64,000 bases of DNA, taken from assembly GCF_009711345.1 (NCBI RefSeq), contig NZ_SMMA01000062.1:1-64000 (forward strand), written 5' to 3'. A program made the position numbers and the translations under genes. Source of the stretch: Pseudovibrio flavus (GTDB lineage Bacteria; Pseudomonadota; Alphaproteobacteria; Rhizobiales; Stappiaceae). Below the pieces are notes generated by a model that was not told the origin of the DNA, ran no database searches, and was given only the letters and a program-made list of their open reading frames with translations. Each line of letters begins with the position of its first letter. The stretch's first letter is position 1. Of the stretch, positions 25,906-34,243 are shown piece by piece.

Positions 25906-26886
25906 TTATTCGGCGATTACAGCGCGTACCTGGTCACGCAGCTCAGTCAGACCAAGCTTCTCGTAAACAACTTCAGTTGCCTGCTTGAATTCGGTGTTAT
26001 CGATCTCAACGATCTTCATGCCGGATTCTTTGTTCATTTTCGCTTCGTACTCGAGAAGGCTTTCTTCAACGAGGTTGGATGCGTAGTCACCAGCTTCAAG
26101 AGCTGCGTCCTGTACAGCAACTTTGTATTCAGCTGGCAGCTGGTTGAACCAGAGTTCGCCGGTTACAAGGCCGGTGATCAGGAAGAACTGACCGGTTTTG
26201 GTGTAGTGGGTACCAACTTCGTGCAGCTTGGAACCGTAAACAGCTGGAGCCTGTGCTTCTGCTGCATCGATTACGCGCTGCTGGATTGCGGTGTACACTT
26301 CAGTCCAGCCCATTGGGGTTGGAGTTGCACCCATCGCGCGGATGGTTTCCATGAATACCGGTGCACCGATGGTGCGAAGACGAACGCCGGAAAGGTCAGC
26401 CGGGGAGTTGATTTCCTTGTTGGTGATCAGGTGACGGGTGCCCTGATACCAGTTGAAGGAAAGAATGCGGTGACCGGATGCGTTTGCCAGCTTGTCAGCC
26501 CACTGGTCGAACATTTCGGAAGTCACGACTTTGCGCATCTGGGTGAAGTTGTCCACGATGTATGGTGCGGACAAGATTGCCAGTTCTGGTGCAAATTCGG
26601 AAAGACGGCCGCCGTCTACAACAACGCCAACGTTTGCGCCTGCACGAGCCTGTTCGAGAATGTCTTCGTCAGAGCCGAGCTGGGAACCTGGGAAAACGCG
26701 AACGGACACATCACCGTCGGTCTTTTCTTCAACCAGTTCTTTAAAGCGCTCAAGGCCTTTGAAGACAGGATCGTCTGGGGTGAGAGATGAGTTCATGTTG
26801 AGCTGATAGCTAGCTGCCATACCAATAGAGGTGGACAGTGCGAGTGCTGCGACAGAGCCAGCGAGCGTCTTGAACACGGATTTCAT
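25906..26886 (-). CDS. TRAP transporter solute-binding protein, DctP family
   Basis: Periplasmic receptor of 326 residues with a signal peptide (MKSVFKTLAGSVAALALSTS, processed near GMAAS). The carboxylate-anchoring arginine lies in GVRLRTIGAP, followed by 'AMGATPTPMGWTEVYTAIQQ' and RVIDAAEAQAP. ATG 26886 has a strong GGAGG 7 nt upstream; the longer frame to 26907 is not supported. The operator copy ATTACCATACTAGT lies 108 bp upstream. Substrate inference: an aldonate or uronate, because the locus is framed by two FadR-type regulators and uxuA. Confidence 0.94.
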   Translation of the reverse strand: MKSVFKTLAGSVAALALSTSIGMAASYQLNMNSSLTPDDPVFKGLERFKELVEEKTDGDVSVRVFPGSQLGSDEDILEQARAGANVGVVVDGGRLSEFAPELAILSAPYIVDNFTQMRKVVTSEMFDQWADKLANASGHRILSFNWYQGTRHLITNKEINSPADLSGVRLRTIGAPVFMETIRAMGATPTPMGWTEVYTAIQQRVIDAAEAQAPAVYGSKLHEVGTHYTKTGQFFLITGLVTGELWFNQLPAEYKVAVQDAALEAGDYASNLVEESLLEYEAKMNKESGMKIVEIDNTEFKQATEVVYEKLGLTELRDQVRAVIAE

Positions 26887-26993
26887 GGTGCTTCCTCCAA
26901 AAAACATCGAAATGCGTTACGTCATTAGGACAGACCCCCAAATTGAAGCCTAAGAAACGTCCGTTGCGTCACATCTCGAGAACACACCAGTTA

Positions 26994-27007
26994 ATTACCA
27001 TACTAGT
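26994..27007. promoter_or_regulatory. ACTA-N6-TAGT operator, copy 3
   Basis: ATTACCATACTAGT lies 108 bp upstream of the second TRAP dctP start. It differs from copies 1 and 4 at three positions but keeps the CC-AT core and the CTAGT arm. It presumably controls the dctPQM operon. Confidence 0.65.
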
Positions 27008-27124
27008 CTGATTTAGGAAGTTCGGCTATTTACGTATGCGACGGTTTTAGCAATTCAGGCTCGAATTGAATGCCAACCTATCGCAACGTAATACCCTGCA
27101 CTCTTATCTCATGTGTATCGAGGC

Positions 27125-27835
27125 TTAGTCGCAAAAGAGTTGTTTGTTATTCTTTTGGATCTGCGGAAGAGACTTTAGAATTTCCCTAAGGTGAATTTCC
27201 ATATGTCCTTGTGCCGCATGGGCGTTACCAACTTCAATTACGTCAACTATGACCTTGTGCTGTTCGATCAATGCAGAAATTGGCGTAGCCTCATCAAGGG
27301 AAAGATAGCGAACGCGGTCCATCTGCGCCTTCATATCCATCACCAAGCGCCAGCCCAGATCACACTCAATCCCTTCAGCAATCGTGCTATGGAAAAGCTC
27401 ATCCAGACGCAAAAACTCCGCATTATCCTCATGTTTCCATGCAAGTTCCTGCAAAGCGACGATTTTGCGCAGCTCCTTGATGAGAGCTTCCGGCTGCAGC
27501 TCTGCTGCCTTACGCACAAGCGCAACCTCGATGGCTTCACGCATGAAACGGACATTTTCCACATCCTTGCGTGAAATCATTCTTACGTAGGTGCCGCGCT
27601 GTGGCCGAATGTCCAACAGCCCTACTTCTGCAAGTTTTATGAAGGCTTCACGTACAGGCTGACGAGAAACGCCGAACATTTTGGCCACATCTGCCTCAGA
27701 GAGCTCATATCCCGGTGACAAGATAAGTTGAACAATCGCCCGCTTAAGCGTCGCATAGATCCGTGAGCCAACAGTCCCCATCGCCTGCTCGGCAAAAATA
27801 TTTTTGATTAGTTCTAGCTTCTCACGATTTTCCAT
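27125..27835 (-). CDS. GntR family regulator, FadR/FCD subgroup (copy 2)
   Basis: 236 residues, a close paralogue of the regulator at 23097-23807. It has an identical recognition segment VSRQPVREAFIKL, wing RPQRGTYV, and FCD histidines in LDELFHSTI, IEQHKVI and IHLREIL. It lies between the TRAP dctP gene and uxuA, and its start is 12 bp from an ACTACCATTCTAGT palindrome that also lies in front of the divergent uxuA gene. UxuR/ExuR-type repressors of hexuronate genes belong to this subgroup, so a repressor lifted by a uronate or mannonate is the simplest model. The two copies may differ in effector while sharing operators. Confidence 0.93.
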   Translation of the reverse strand: MENREKLELIKNIFAEQAMGTVGSRIYATLKRAIVQLILSPGYELSEADVAKMFGVSRQPVREAFIKLAEVGLLDIRPQRGTYVRMISRKDVENVRFMREAIEVALVRKAAELQPEALIKELRKIVALQELAWKHEDNAEFLRLDELFHSTIAEGIECDLGWRLVMDMKAQMDRVRYLSLDEATPISALIEQHKVIVDVIEVGNAHAAQGHMEIHLREILKSLPQIQKNNKQLFCD

Positions 27836-27846
27836 ATTGACAACCG

Positions 27847-27860
27847 ACTACCATTCTAGT
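27847..27860. promoter_or_regulatory. ACTA-N6-TAGT operator, copy 4 (gntR2/uxuA divergent region)
   Basis: ACTACCATTCTAGT, identical to copy 1. It is 12 bp before the gntR copy 2 start and 166 bp before the uxuA start on the other strand. One site could control both divergent genes. Confidence 0.7.
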
Positions 27861-28025
27861 CTACTGGGGCCATGACGCACTCCAGTATCTCCTACCAAAA
27901 CCCACTGGGCCGAAGCCAAGCTAACAGCACCGCTTAAAGGCAACAGATCGGATTTGATAGTCCTGCGATGCTGACGAGACGATAGATCGCGCCAACCAGT
28001 TTTTGTTAAGAAGAAAGATGAACTC

Positions 28026-29258
28026 ATGAGAGCCACGTGGAGATGGTTTGGTCCCCGTGACCTGTGCACCATGGCCGATATCCGGCACGTCGAAGCAAAA
28101 GGCATTGTGACGGCCCTGCACCACATTCCAGATGGAGTGCTGGTAACGCCAGAAGAAATCGCCAAACGTCAGCAGGAAGTGCGTTTCCTGCCAGATGGCA
28201 CTCCGACTGGTCTTGAATGGGAAATCATCGAGAGCCTTCCGGTTTCTGAAGACATCAAACAGCAGTCCGGCGACTGGCGTGCGCACATTGCAAACTACAA
28301 GCAGAGCTTGGAAAACCTTGCTGCAGCTGGCATCAAGACCGTTTGCTATAACTTCATGCCGATCCTCGACTGGACCCGCACCGACCTGCACTACCGCCTG
28401 CCAACCGGCGCGACCTGCATGCGTTTCGACATCTATGACTTTGCAGCTTACGACCTGCACATTCTAGAACGTAAAGGCGCAGAAGAAGACTATAGCGAAG
28501 AAGTTCGCGAAGAAGCTGCAAAGCGCTTTGCTCTTCTTGATGATGCAGCAAAAGAAAAGCTTGCTGGCAGTATCATGTGCGGTCTTCCAGGTGCAAAGAA
28601 GCAGGAAGTTTCTGACGTTCTTGGTGCACTGGGTCTTTACAAGGACATCGACGAAGACAAGCTGCGCGCAAACTTCATCGACTTCCTGTCCGAAGTTATT
28701 CCGGTTGCAGAACGCCTTGGCATGAAGATGGGTTGCCATCCGGATGATCCCCCATTCCCGCTGCTGGGTCTGCCACGCATTTCTTCTACCGAAGAGCACT
28801 TCAAGAAGCTGCTCGACGCTGTAGACAGCCCTGCAAACGGCATCTCCCTGTGCTCTGGCTCCATGGGCGTGCGCTTGGACAACGACCTTCCGGGCATGCT
28901 GGACCGTCTCGGCGACCGCGTTCACTTCCTGCACATCCGCAACGTTGTGAGCGAGAACCCGGCACCTGCTGGTGAGCCTGCACGTCTTGGTAACTTCTAT
29001 GAGTCCGAACACCTCATCGGCAACACCGATCTGGTTGCACTCATTGCTGCTACCCTGCGTGAAGAAAAACGCCGCCGCGACGCTGGTCGTGAGGACTGGG
29101 AACTGCCGTTCCGTCCTGACCACGGCCTCGACATTCTTGATGACATTGGTCGCGGTACCCAGCCGGGTTACCCAACCATTGGCCGCATGAAGGGTCTGGC
29201 TGAAATGAACGGCATTATTGCTGCTCTTACCCATCAGACCTTCGGCAAGATCGCCTAA
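28026..29258 (+). CDS. uxuA: Mannonate dehydratase
   Basis: 410 residues converting D-mannonate to 2-keto-3-deoxy-D-gluconate, with the TIM-barrel metal site of UxuA. Recognised by the N-terminus 'TWRWFGPRDLCTMADIRHVE', 'GIVTALHHIPDGV', 'TVCYNFMPILDWTRTDLHY', the metal-site stretches MGCHPDDPPFPLLG and FLHIRNV, and the end RPDHGLDILDD. It is divergent from gntR copy 2 with a shared operator between. No uxuB (fructuronate reductase) or KDG kinase/aldolase is seen here. The TRAP system next door may therefore deliver mannonate itself, or the remaining steps may be encoded elsewhere. A strong terminator follows. Confidence 0.97.
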   Translation: MRATWRWFGPRDLCTMADIRHVEAKGIVTALHHIPDGVLVTPEEIAKRQQEVRFLPDGTPTGLEWEIIESLPVSEDIKQQSGDWRAHIANYKQSLENLAAAGIKTVCYNFMPILDWTRTDLHYRLPTGATCMRFDIYDFAAYDLHILERKGAEEDYSEEVREEAAKRFALLDDAAKEKLAGSIMCGLPGAKKQEVSDVLGALGLYKDIDEDKLRANFIDFLSEVIPVAERLGMKMGCHPDDPPFPLLGLPRISSTEEHFKKLLDAVDSPANGISLCSGSMGVRLDNDLPGMLDRLGDRVHFLHIRNVVSENPAPAGEPARLGNFYESEHLIGNTDLVALIAATLREEKRRRDAGREDWELPFRPDHGLDILDDIGRGTQPGYPTIGRMKGLAEMNGIIAALTHQTFGKIA

Positions 29259-29289
29259 CAATCCTCCCAATCTCCTGATCTTGCAAAAG

Positions 29290-29327
29290 ACGGCCCGGCG
29301 ACCCATACGCCGGGCCGTTTGCATTTG
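29290..29327 (+). terminator. uxuA terminator
   Basis: Arms ACGGCCCGGCG (29290-29300) and CGCCGGGCCGT (29308-29318) pair perfectly and are followed by TTGCATTT. It starts 32 bp after the uxuA stop. Confidence 0.88.
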
Positions 29328-29406
29328 GGGACTATTTCCAATAGAAGGCTGCACGACTATTTTTTGCGTCAGCCGGGCAGAACCGGCCCAGCACCGGAAT
29401 CCTCAA

Positions 29407-30219
29407 ATGACCGATATTAACGACGAAGCACTCGCTGAAGCCTATAACCGTGCCTTGTCCCTCGAAAAAGCAGGCAAACGGGAAGAAGCTGCGGAAGCTT
29501 ATCAGGAAGTTCTGAAGCTGGACCCTGAGGACCACGGCGGCGCGGCTGTTCGCCTTGCCAGCATGGGCTTTGGCGCAACGCCTGACAAAGCACCAGATGC
29601 TTATGTCAGCACTCTTTTTGATCAGCATGCAGACGTGTTCGACAATGTTCTCGTAGATCAGCTTGGTTACTCCGTGCCTGTGATGGTGGCTGACCGCCTG
29701 AGCAAACTGTATGACCGCTCTTTCAAGTCTCTGCTGGATCTGGGTTGCGGCACTGGCCTAACCGGTGAAGCCCTGTTTGACATGGTTGAACACAAAACCG
29801 GCGTTGATCTTTCCGAAGGCATGCTGGAAATCGCTGATGAAAAAGACGTCTACGAAGACCTCTATCTCGGTGAGGTTGTCAGCTTCCTTCATAAAGAAGA
29901 GGAAGAACGCTGGGATCTGATCGTTGCGACTGATGTTCTGCCATACCTTGGCGGTCTTGAAGACTTTTTCAAAGGCGCGGCAATGAACATCGAAAAAGGT
30001 GGCGTTCTGGCATTTTCAAGCGAAACACTTCCAGAAGAAATCCTGAACGGTCGCACATACATGGTTGGCGCGTTCCAGCGTTTTGCTCATAGTGAGACCT
30101 ACATTCGCGAGCTTCTGGAAAAGAACGGCTTCTCGGTCAAGGAAGTTGAGCCTATCATCGTTCGTTACGAGCAAGGTCAGCCGGTTCCGGGCCATCTGGT
30201 AATTGCCGAAAGCAATTAA
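29407..30219 (+). CDS. TPR-containing SAM-dependent methyltransferase
   Basis: 270 residues. A short tetratricopeptide-like region (about 1-45, 'ALSLEKAGKREEAAEAYQEV') precedes a class I methyltransferase domain with motif I LLDLGCGTGLTGE and the acidic residue in TGVDLSEGML, then 'WDLIVATDVLPYLGGLEDFF'. The substrate is unknown. Homologues of this layout are often annotated as predicted TPR-repeat methyltransferases. The start is ATG 29407; the long upstream frame from 29218 runs through the uxuA end and terminator and is not real. It is followed by two inverted repeats before the next gene. Confidence 0.85.
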   Translation: MTDINDEALAEAYNRALSLEKAGKREEAAEAYQEVLKLDPEDHGGAAVRLASMGFGATPDKAPDAYVSTLFDQHADVFDNVLVDQLGYSVPVMVADRLSKLYDRSFKSLLDLGCGTGLTGEALFDMVEHKTGVDLSEGMLEIADEKDVYEDLYLGEVVSFLHKEEEERWDLIVATDVLPYLGGLEDFFKGAAMNIEKGGVLAFSSETLPEEILNGRTYMVGAFQRFAHSETYIRELLEKNGFSVKEVEPIIVRYEQGQPVPGHLVIAESN

Positions 30220-30265
30220 AGAAGTCTGTTTTAATAGATTTTTAACAATTACCCGACTTGGCGGC

Positions 30266-30292
30266 ATAGAAAACCAAAGGTTGTCTATGCTA
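30266..30292. repeat. Inverted repeat upstream of the ferredoxin-like gene
   Basis: GCATAGA (30266-30272) and TCTATGC (30286-30292) are perfect 7-bp arms with a 13-nt spacer. It lies about 85 bp before the ferredoxin/reductase-like start. The role is unknown: operator or leader hairpin. Confidence 0.4.
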
Positions 30293-30310
30293 AACCCACT
30301 CGTATTGGGG

Positions 30311-30354
30311 AACCACCCGAAGTGAACGGCATCAAAATTGCCTTTCGGGTGGTT
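30311..30354 (+). terminator. Possible terminator or leader hairpin
   Basis: AACCACCCGAA (30311-30321) and TTCGGGTGGTT (30344-30354) pair perfectly over 11 bp, but the loop is 22 nt and the T run is short. It may end the methyltransferase transcript or structure the leader of the next gene, whose ATG is 21 bp away. Confidence 0.45.
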
Positions 30355-30375
30355 TGAAAACTGGTGGGGAAATAG

Positions 30376-31326
30376 ATGGCGGCCAGATCATTAAAGGTCC
30401 TTGTAAACGGCCATGGTGTTACTGCCAAACAGGGTGAGCTTCTAATAGAAGCCATCAATCGCTCCTCCATTTCCCTAAGCTGTGATTGCTCTGGAGGCCT
30501 TGGCGAAACCTGCCGCGTGCGTATCGATAAAGGCAGTGTTGAGGACCATGGCACCGCCATTCGCAACAGCGCACTTGCCTGCACAGCAACCCTCACAGAA
30601 GACTTGGAAGTTTTTGTCGAGCCTGCCCCCAAGCCGGAGCAGATGAAAGGGCATCTTGTCTCCTCTGCCCCATCTGGTGAGAACCATCTGGAGCTGAAGG
30701 TGGCGTTTACAAAATCGCCTTCATGGGTTCCCGGTCAGTACTTCAGGCTCTCAATGCGCGGGCAAGACCCTGTAAACCTGTTTCCAAGCTTCTCCTTAAA
30801 CGGTGCCGCTGAGCTAAGCTGCCTGTTTTTCCATATCGATACCGCCCAGCATGCGGGCCTTTTTGCTCATCTTGCTAAGAAGAAGAAAGACTCGCTTCCT
30901 GTTTCTGTCGAAGGCCCCTTTGGGACTTCCTTCCTAAGAAGGGAGGAAGAGCGGCTCTTTGTGATTTGTGAAGCAGAATCCTTTGCGCCAGCTTGGGCGA
31001 TGGCCGTTGCTTCCACGATGGGCCAGCCTCGGCGGGCAAAGCAGGTAATTATCGTAAGCTACGGAGAGGTTTCACACCCTGTGAATGCCATGCATAGCTG
31101 GCTGAACAAGCGCAGAACCGCTGCTGACATTCTCTCGACAACAGAGACCTCTTTGCTTGAAGACCTGCGCCTGAGCTTGCGAGACCTCAACGAGTTTGAC
31201 GTTGTACACGCCTGCGGTTCTCCATCATTCCTTCAAGCCGTGGCACAAGTAGTGGAACCAAGCGCAGCTCAGTTCCATCCCGTTCCAACCTCTGGCATGC
31301 AGACCGCTGTTACAGAAGACGCTTAA
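30376..31326 (+). CDS. Ferredoxin-fused flavin oxidoreductase-like protein with degenerate cofactor motifs
   Basis: 316 residues laid out like dioxygenase or monooxygenase reductases: an N-terminal plant-type ferredoxin (about 5-85), an FAD-binding barrel (about 90-185) and a Rossmann domain (about 190-310). The ferredoxin cysteines are C36, C38, C46 and C69. Against the usual C-x4-C-x2-C pattern the second ligand is Gly43. The FAD motif R-x-Y-S reads PSFSLNG, without the arginine. The nucleotide-binding G-x-G segment reads CEAESFAPAW. All three sites are therefore changed, which suggests a non-redox or strongly altered role. ATG 30376 follows a GGGG site. It is not clearly in an operon; its stop faces that of the GGDEF-EAL gene one base away. 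Confidence 0.72.
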   Translation: MAARSLKVLVNGHGVTAKQGELLIEAINRSSISLSCDCSGGLGETCRVRIDKGSVEDHGTAIRNSALACTATLTEDLEVFVEPAPKPEQMKGHLVSSAPSGENHLELKVAFTKSPSWVPGQYFRLSMRGQDPVNLFPSFSLNGAAELSCLFFHIDTAQHAGLFAHLAKKKKDSLPVSVEGPFGTSFLRREEERLFVICEAESFAPAWAMAVASTMGQPRRAKQVIIVSYGEVSHPVNAMHSWLNKRRTAADILSTTETSLLEDLRLSLRDLNEFDVVHACGSPSFLQAVAQVVEPSAAQFHPVPTSGMQTAVTEDA

Positions 31327-31327
31327 C

Positions 31328-33628
31328 CTATCCGAACTTTCTAACTGAGCTCGTGGCCGGATTTTGCCCCGCCAACATGGATAGAGCTTTACGACCATAG
31401 GCAGGTTTGCCGAAATAGTACCCCTGCCCGACCTTACAGCCCATTTGTTCCAGCACGATTGCGGTGTGCTCGTCCTCGATGCCTTCGGCTACCGGTACAA
31501 GGCCAAGGCGGCGCGCTAGCTCAATAATCGCGGTTACGATGGAAATCGCCTCTTCATCTTCGAACATGGTGCTGATGAAGCGCCGATCTATCTTCAAATT
31601 ATCGAAAGGCACCCGTCGCAGCGAACTGAGCGACGAATACCCAGTGCCGAAATCATCCATGGATATCTGAACGCCCAAGTCCTTCAGATTATGGAGGCGC
31701 ATGTGCACCTCGTCATTTTCTTCCAGCACCGCGCTTTCCGTTATCTCAAGATCGATCCGCTCTGCTGCCAGCCCTGTTTCCTCAATGATCTCGATAAGAG
31801 CGTCTTCCAGTTCTCCCGTTCGAAGCTGCTTGGGAGAAACATTCACAGCCACTCTTACATCTTCAGGCCAATCCAGTGCATTGCGGCAAGCTTCCTTCAA
31901 TATCCATACGCCAAGCTCGCCCATCAGCCCTATTTCCTCAGCCACCGGAATGAACTCTACCGGAGGAATAAAGCCACGCTCGTCATGCTCCCAGCGCATA
32001 AGCGCTTCAAAACCGATGATGCGACGTGTCACCAAGTCGACCTGCGGCTGATAGTGAACCGAGAGTTCGTTGTTTCGCAGAGCGTTAGGCAGATCGTTGA
32101 TCAGGCTTTGGCGATAGGCTGCCTGATGGGCCAACGCCTCGTGGAAGAAGCGCAGCGTGTTGCGCCCGTCATTGCGCGCGTCACTCAAAGCCAGATCAGC
32201 CTGACGCATCAAAATTGAGGCGCTGCGAATATCATTGGCGACCGGCGCAACACCAAAGCTGGCCGATATTATGAGGCGCTTTTTGCGGATTGGGACGGGT
32301 TCATCAAACAACGACAAAAGCATCAGCGCAAAATCACCCAGAGCGTCGGCATCCAGATTTGGCGGCGCGATCATAGCAAAGGATCCACCATCCAACCGCG
32401 CCAGATAGAAAGAAGAAGGCAGAGCGTTGCGCATAAGTCCGGCGACTTCTGCCAAAAGCTCGTTGCCGATATCATAGCCAAGCGAGTCATTGATGAGCTT
32501 GAACTCATCAAGCGACATAATAAAAATGCCACTGGGTCTGCCAAAGCTTTGGCGCCGCTTTAAACGAGCGGCGAGCTCATCCAGAAAGCGCGTACGGTTC
32601 GGAAGACCTGTAACGCGGTCTGTGCGCGTTGGTGCGGTGTCGTCCGCTATGAGCGTTTTTCTGCGCTGCCAAACCTGCCAGAGATAGAACCCCAGCGCGA
32701 TGAGAAGAAGAACAATCGCTATGGCTATCGTCACCTCCTCCCCCTTCGCAGGCGTTGGGGTTATATATTCAGTCTGGCCAACCTGAGCGCCGACCTCCCG
32801 AATTGCTCCGAGCTTTACCGCAGCACACACAACGAGAGAAGTTGCGCCGACATGGCAGTAGTGCAGCGCCCCATCCTTCAGCACCAAATGCCGAGGCGGT
32901 GTAGCGCCCGATGCGCTTGTTGGTGAAGGCGACGCAGCTACCAACTGACCCGATGGATGATAAAGCGCGCCAAGAACGCCTGACGCACCACCATTCAGAA
33001 TTTTCGTCAGGCTGGCAGACTGCACAGGTAGAAGCGCAACCATGCTGCCGTTTTCAAACCCGACTGCACCACCCAGAGGCGTTACCATCATCTGGTAGAG
33101 CGCTCCGGCTTCCAATCCGGCCGCGTTAGGCGGCGCATTGTCTGCACTGAGAAAGAATGCCTCACCAAGCTCAAAAGCACGCGGATCATCAACTAGCTGC
33201 TCAAGCCATGGCTCGATTTCTTGAAGGCCAACAGTGGGCAGCGAACTGACTTCCAGATCACCCGCCTCATCCAAGATAAAGACTTCACCCAGCTCATGCT
33301 GAGCTGACGCACTACGAAGAATTCTATGAACCCGCTCGTTGCTTCCAAACCAGTTCGCGATACCAAGGTCTCGCCGTGCCGCTAGTTGCTCGACATTTTC
33401 TTCGAACCTATCAAGACGCCCCTGTAACTCGCTTGCTACTCGCTCTGCCTGCTTTGGCAGACGCACCTCCAAAGGCGGAGAAGCTTTAGGCATCGCGACA
33501 AGCTTCTCACTGTTGCTGAGCGTATCTGCGAAAACCGGAGAAGCTGAAAGCTCTGGCGAGCCGAAAAGGCTGCCAGCCAGCAAAACAGAAAAGCTCCAGT
33601 TCAGGAAAGGTCGAATAGTACGCGCCAT
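31328..33628 (-). CDS. Membrane GGDEF-EAL protein, probable c-di-GMP phosphodiesterase
   Basis: 766 residues. An N-terminal hydrophobic segment (about 8-30) precedes a periplasmic sensor region (about 35-295, no family recognised), one transmembrane helix (about 299-320), a GGDEF domain (about 330-495) and an EAL domain (about 505-760). The GGDEF signature is changed to D-G-G-S-F (413-417), so cyclase activity is not expected. The EAL domain has EALMRW (541), NVSPKQL, DLEITES, MDDFGTGYSSL, LKIDRRFI and 'AEGIE', all intact. The protein should hydrolyse c-di-GMP in response to a periplasmic signal. Start ATG 33628, with TTGGGG upstream. It converges tail-to-tail with the ferredoxin-like gene. 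Confidence 0.9.
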   Translation of the reverse strand: MARTIRPFLNWSFSVLLAGSLFGSPELSASPVFADTLSNSEKLVAMPKASPPLEVRLPKQAERVASELQGRLDRFEENVEQLAARRDLGIANWFGSNERVHRILRSASAQHELGEVFILDEAGDLEVSSLPTVGLQEIEPWLEQLVDDPRAFELGEAFFLSADNAPPNAAGLEAGALYQMMVTPLGGAVGFENGSMVALLPVQSASLTKILNGGASGVLGALYHPSGQLVAASPSPTSASGATPPRHLVLKDGALHYCHVGATSLVVCAAVKLGAIREVGAQVGQTEYITPTPAKGEEVTIAIAIVLLLIALGFYLWQVWQRRKTLIADDTAPTRTDRVTGLPNRTRFLDELAARLKRRQSFGRPSGIFIMSLDEFKLINDSLGYDIGNELLAEVAGLMRNALPSSFYLARLDGGSFAMIAPPNLDADALGDFALMLLSLFDEPVPIRKKRLIISASFGVAPVANDIRSASILMRQADLALSDARNDGRNTLRFFHEALAHQAAYRQSLINDLPNALRNNELSVHYQPQVDLVTRRIIGFEALMRWEHDERGFIPPVEFIPVAEEIGLMGELGVWILKEACRNALDWPEDVRVAVNVSPKQLRTGELEDALIEIIEETGLAAERIDLEITESAVLEENDEVHMRLHNLKDLGVQISMDDFGTGYSSLSSLRRVPFDNLKIDRRFISTMFEDEEAISIVTAIIELARRLGLVPVAEGIEDEHTAIVLEQMGCKVGQGYYFGKPAYGRKALSMLAGQNPATSSVRKFG

Positions 33629-34243
33629 AAACCCCAAGCACCACACAGTCGCAGGGCCTTACGCAATACTCTTGCTATGAGTGCTCAGGCCCGCTTTTGG
33701 TTTGTTACTGCACAACCATACGAAGTAACCCTGAGTTTTCGCTTTAAACTTACCTAAAAATGCAAGGGCACTTGGTTACCAACCCTTAGGACCCATAGGC
33801 GCTGATCTGGAACACATAGAACGGCGGGTATGCTCTTCACATCTGCCATTAACATTAACAGCAGGCCTTAGAATTACATTCCGAAACGGAATTTATAGTG
33901 CAACGCAACAATAGCCATCAATAGATCGAAACATTTCGTTACAATATAAGTATTTACACAAACCGCAGCGCAATAGTTCCGCCAACTTATCCGTTTTTAT
34001 TTTATGCATATAATTTTGCCGCATGATGAACTTTCATTCTAATCATATTTGCAAATGTATTAGTCCCTTCGACTAGCAGCCTTTAGTCGTATTGCGATTC
34101 AAAAACCTTGATGACTATTCTTTCCCTAGCGTGAGGTGCCGCAGAGTATCTTTCCTCTTACGGTTAACTTTGCGGCGTGTTTGGGAGGAAACACGTTCCT
34201 ACGCGCTCAACGGGCAAATATTGGCCTTCCTGGGAGGAGATTA
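33629..34243. other. 615-bp regulatory gap before the Liv operon
   Basis: AT-rich, with no supported gene. It holds the palindrome ATTCCG-AAA-CGGAAT at 33878-33892 and, further on, CGAAA-CA-TTTCG at about 33927-33938. Either could be an operator or leader hairpin. A plus-strand frame from 34136 reads into the binding-protein gene but has no ribosome site. I could not identify a convincing -35/-10 pair. Confidence 0.5.
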
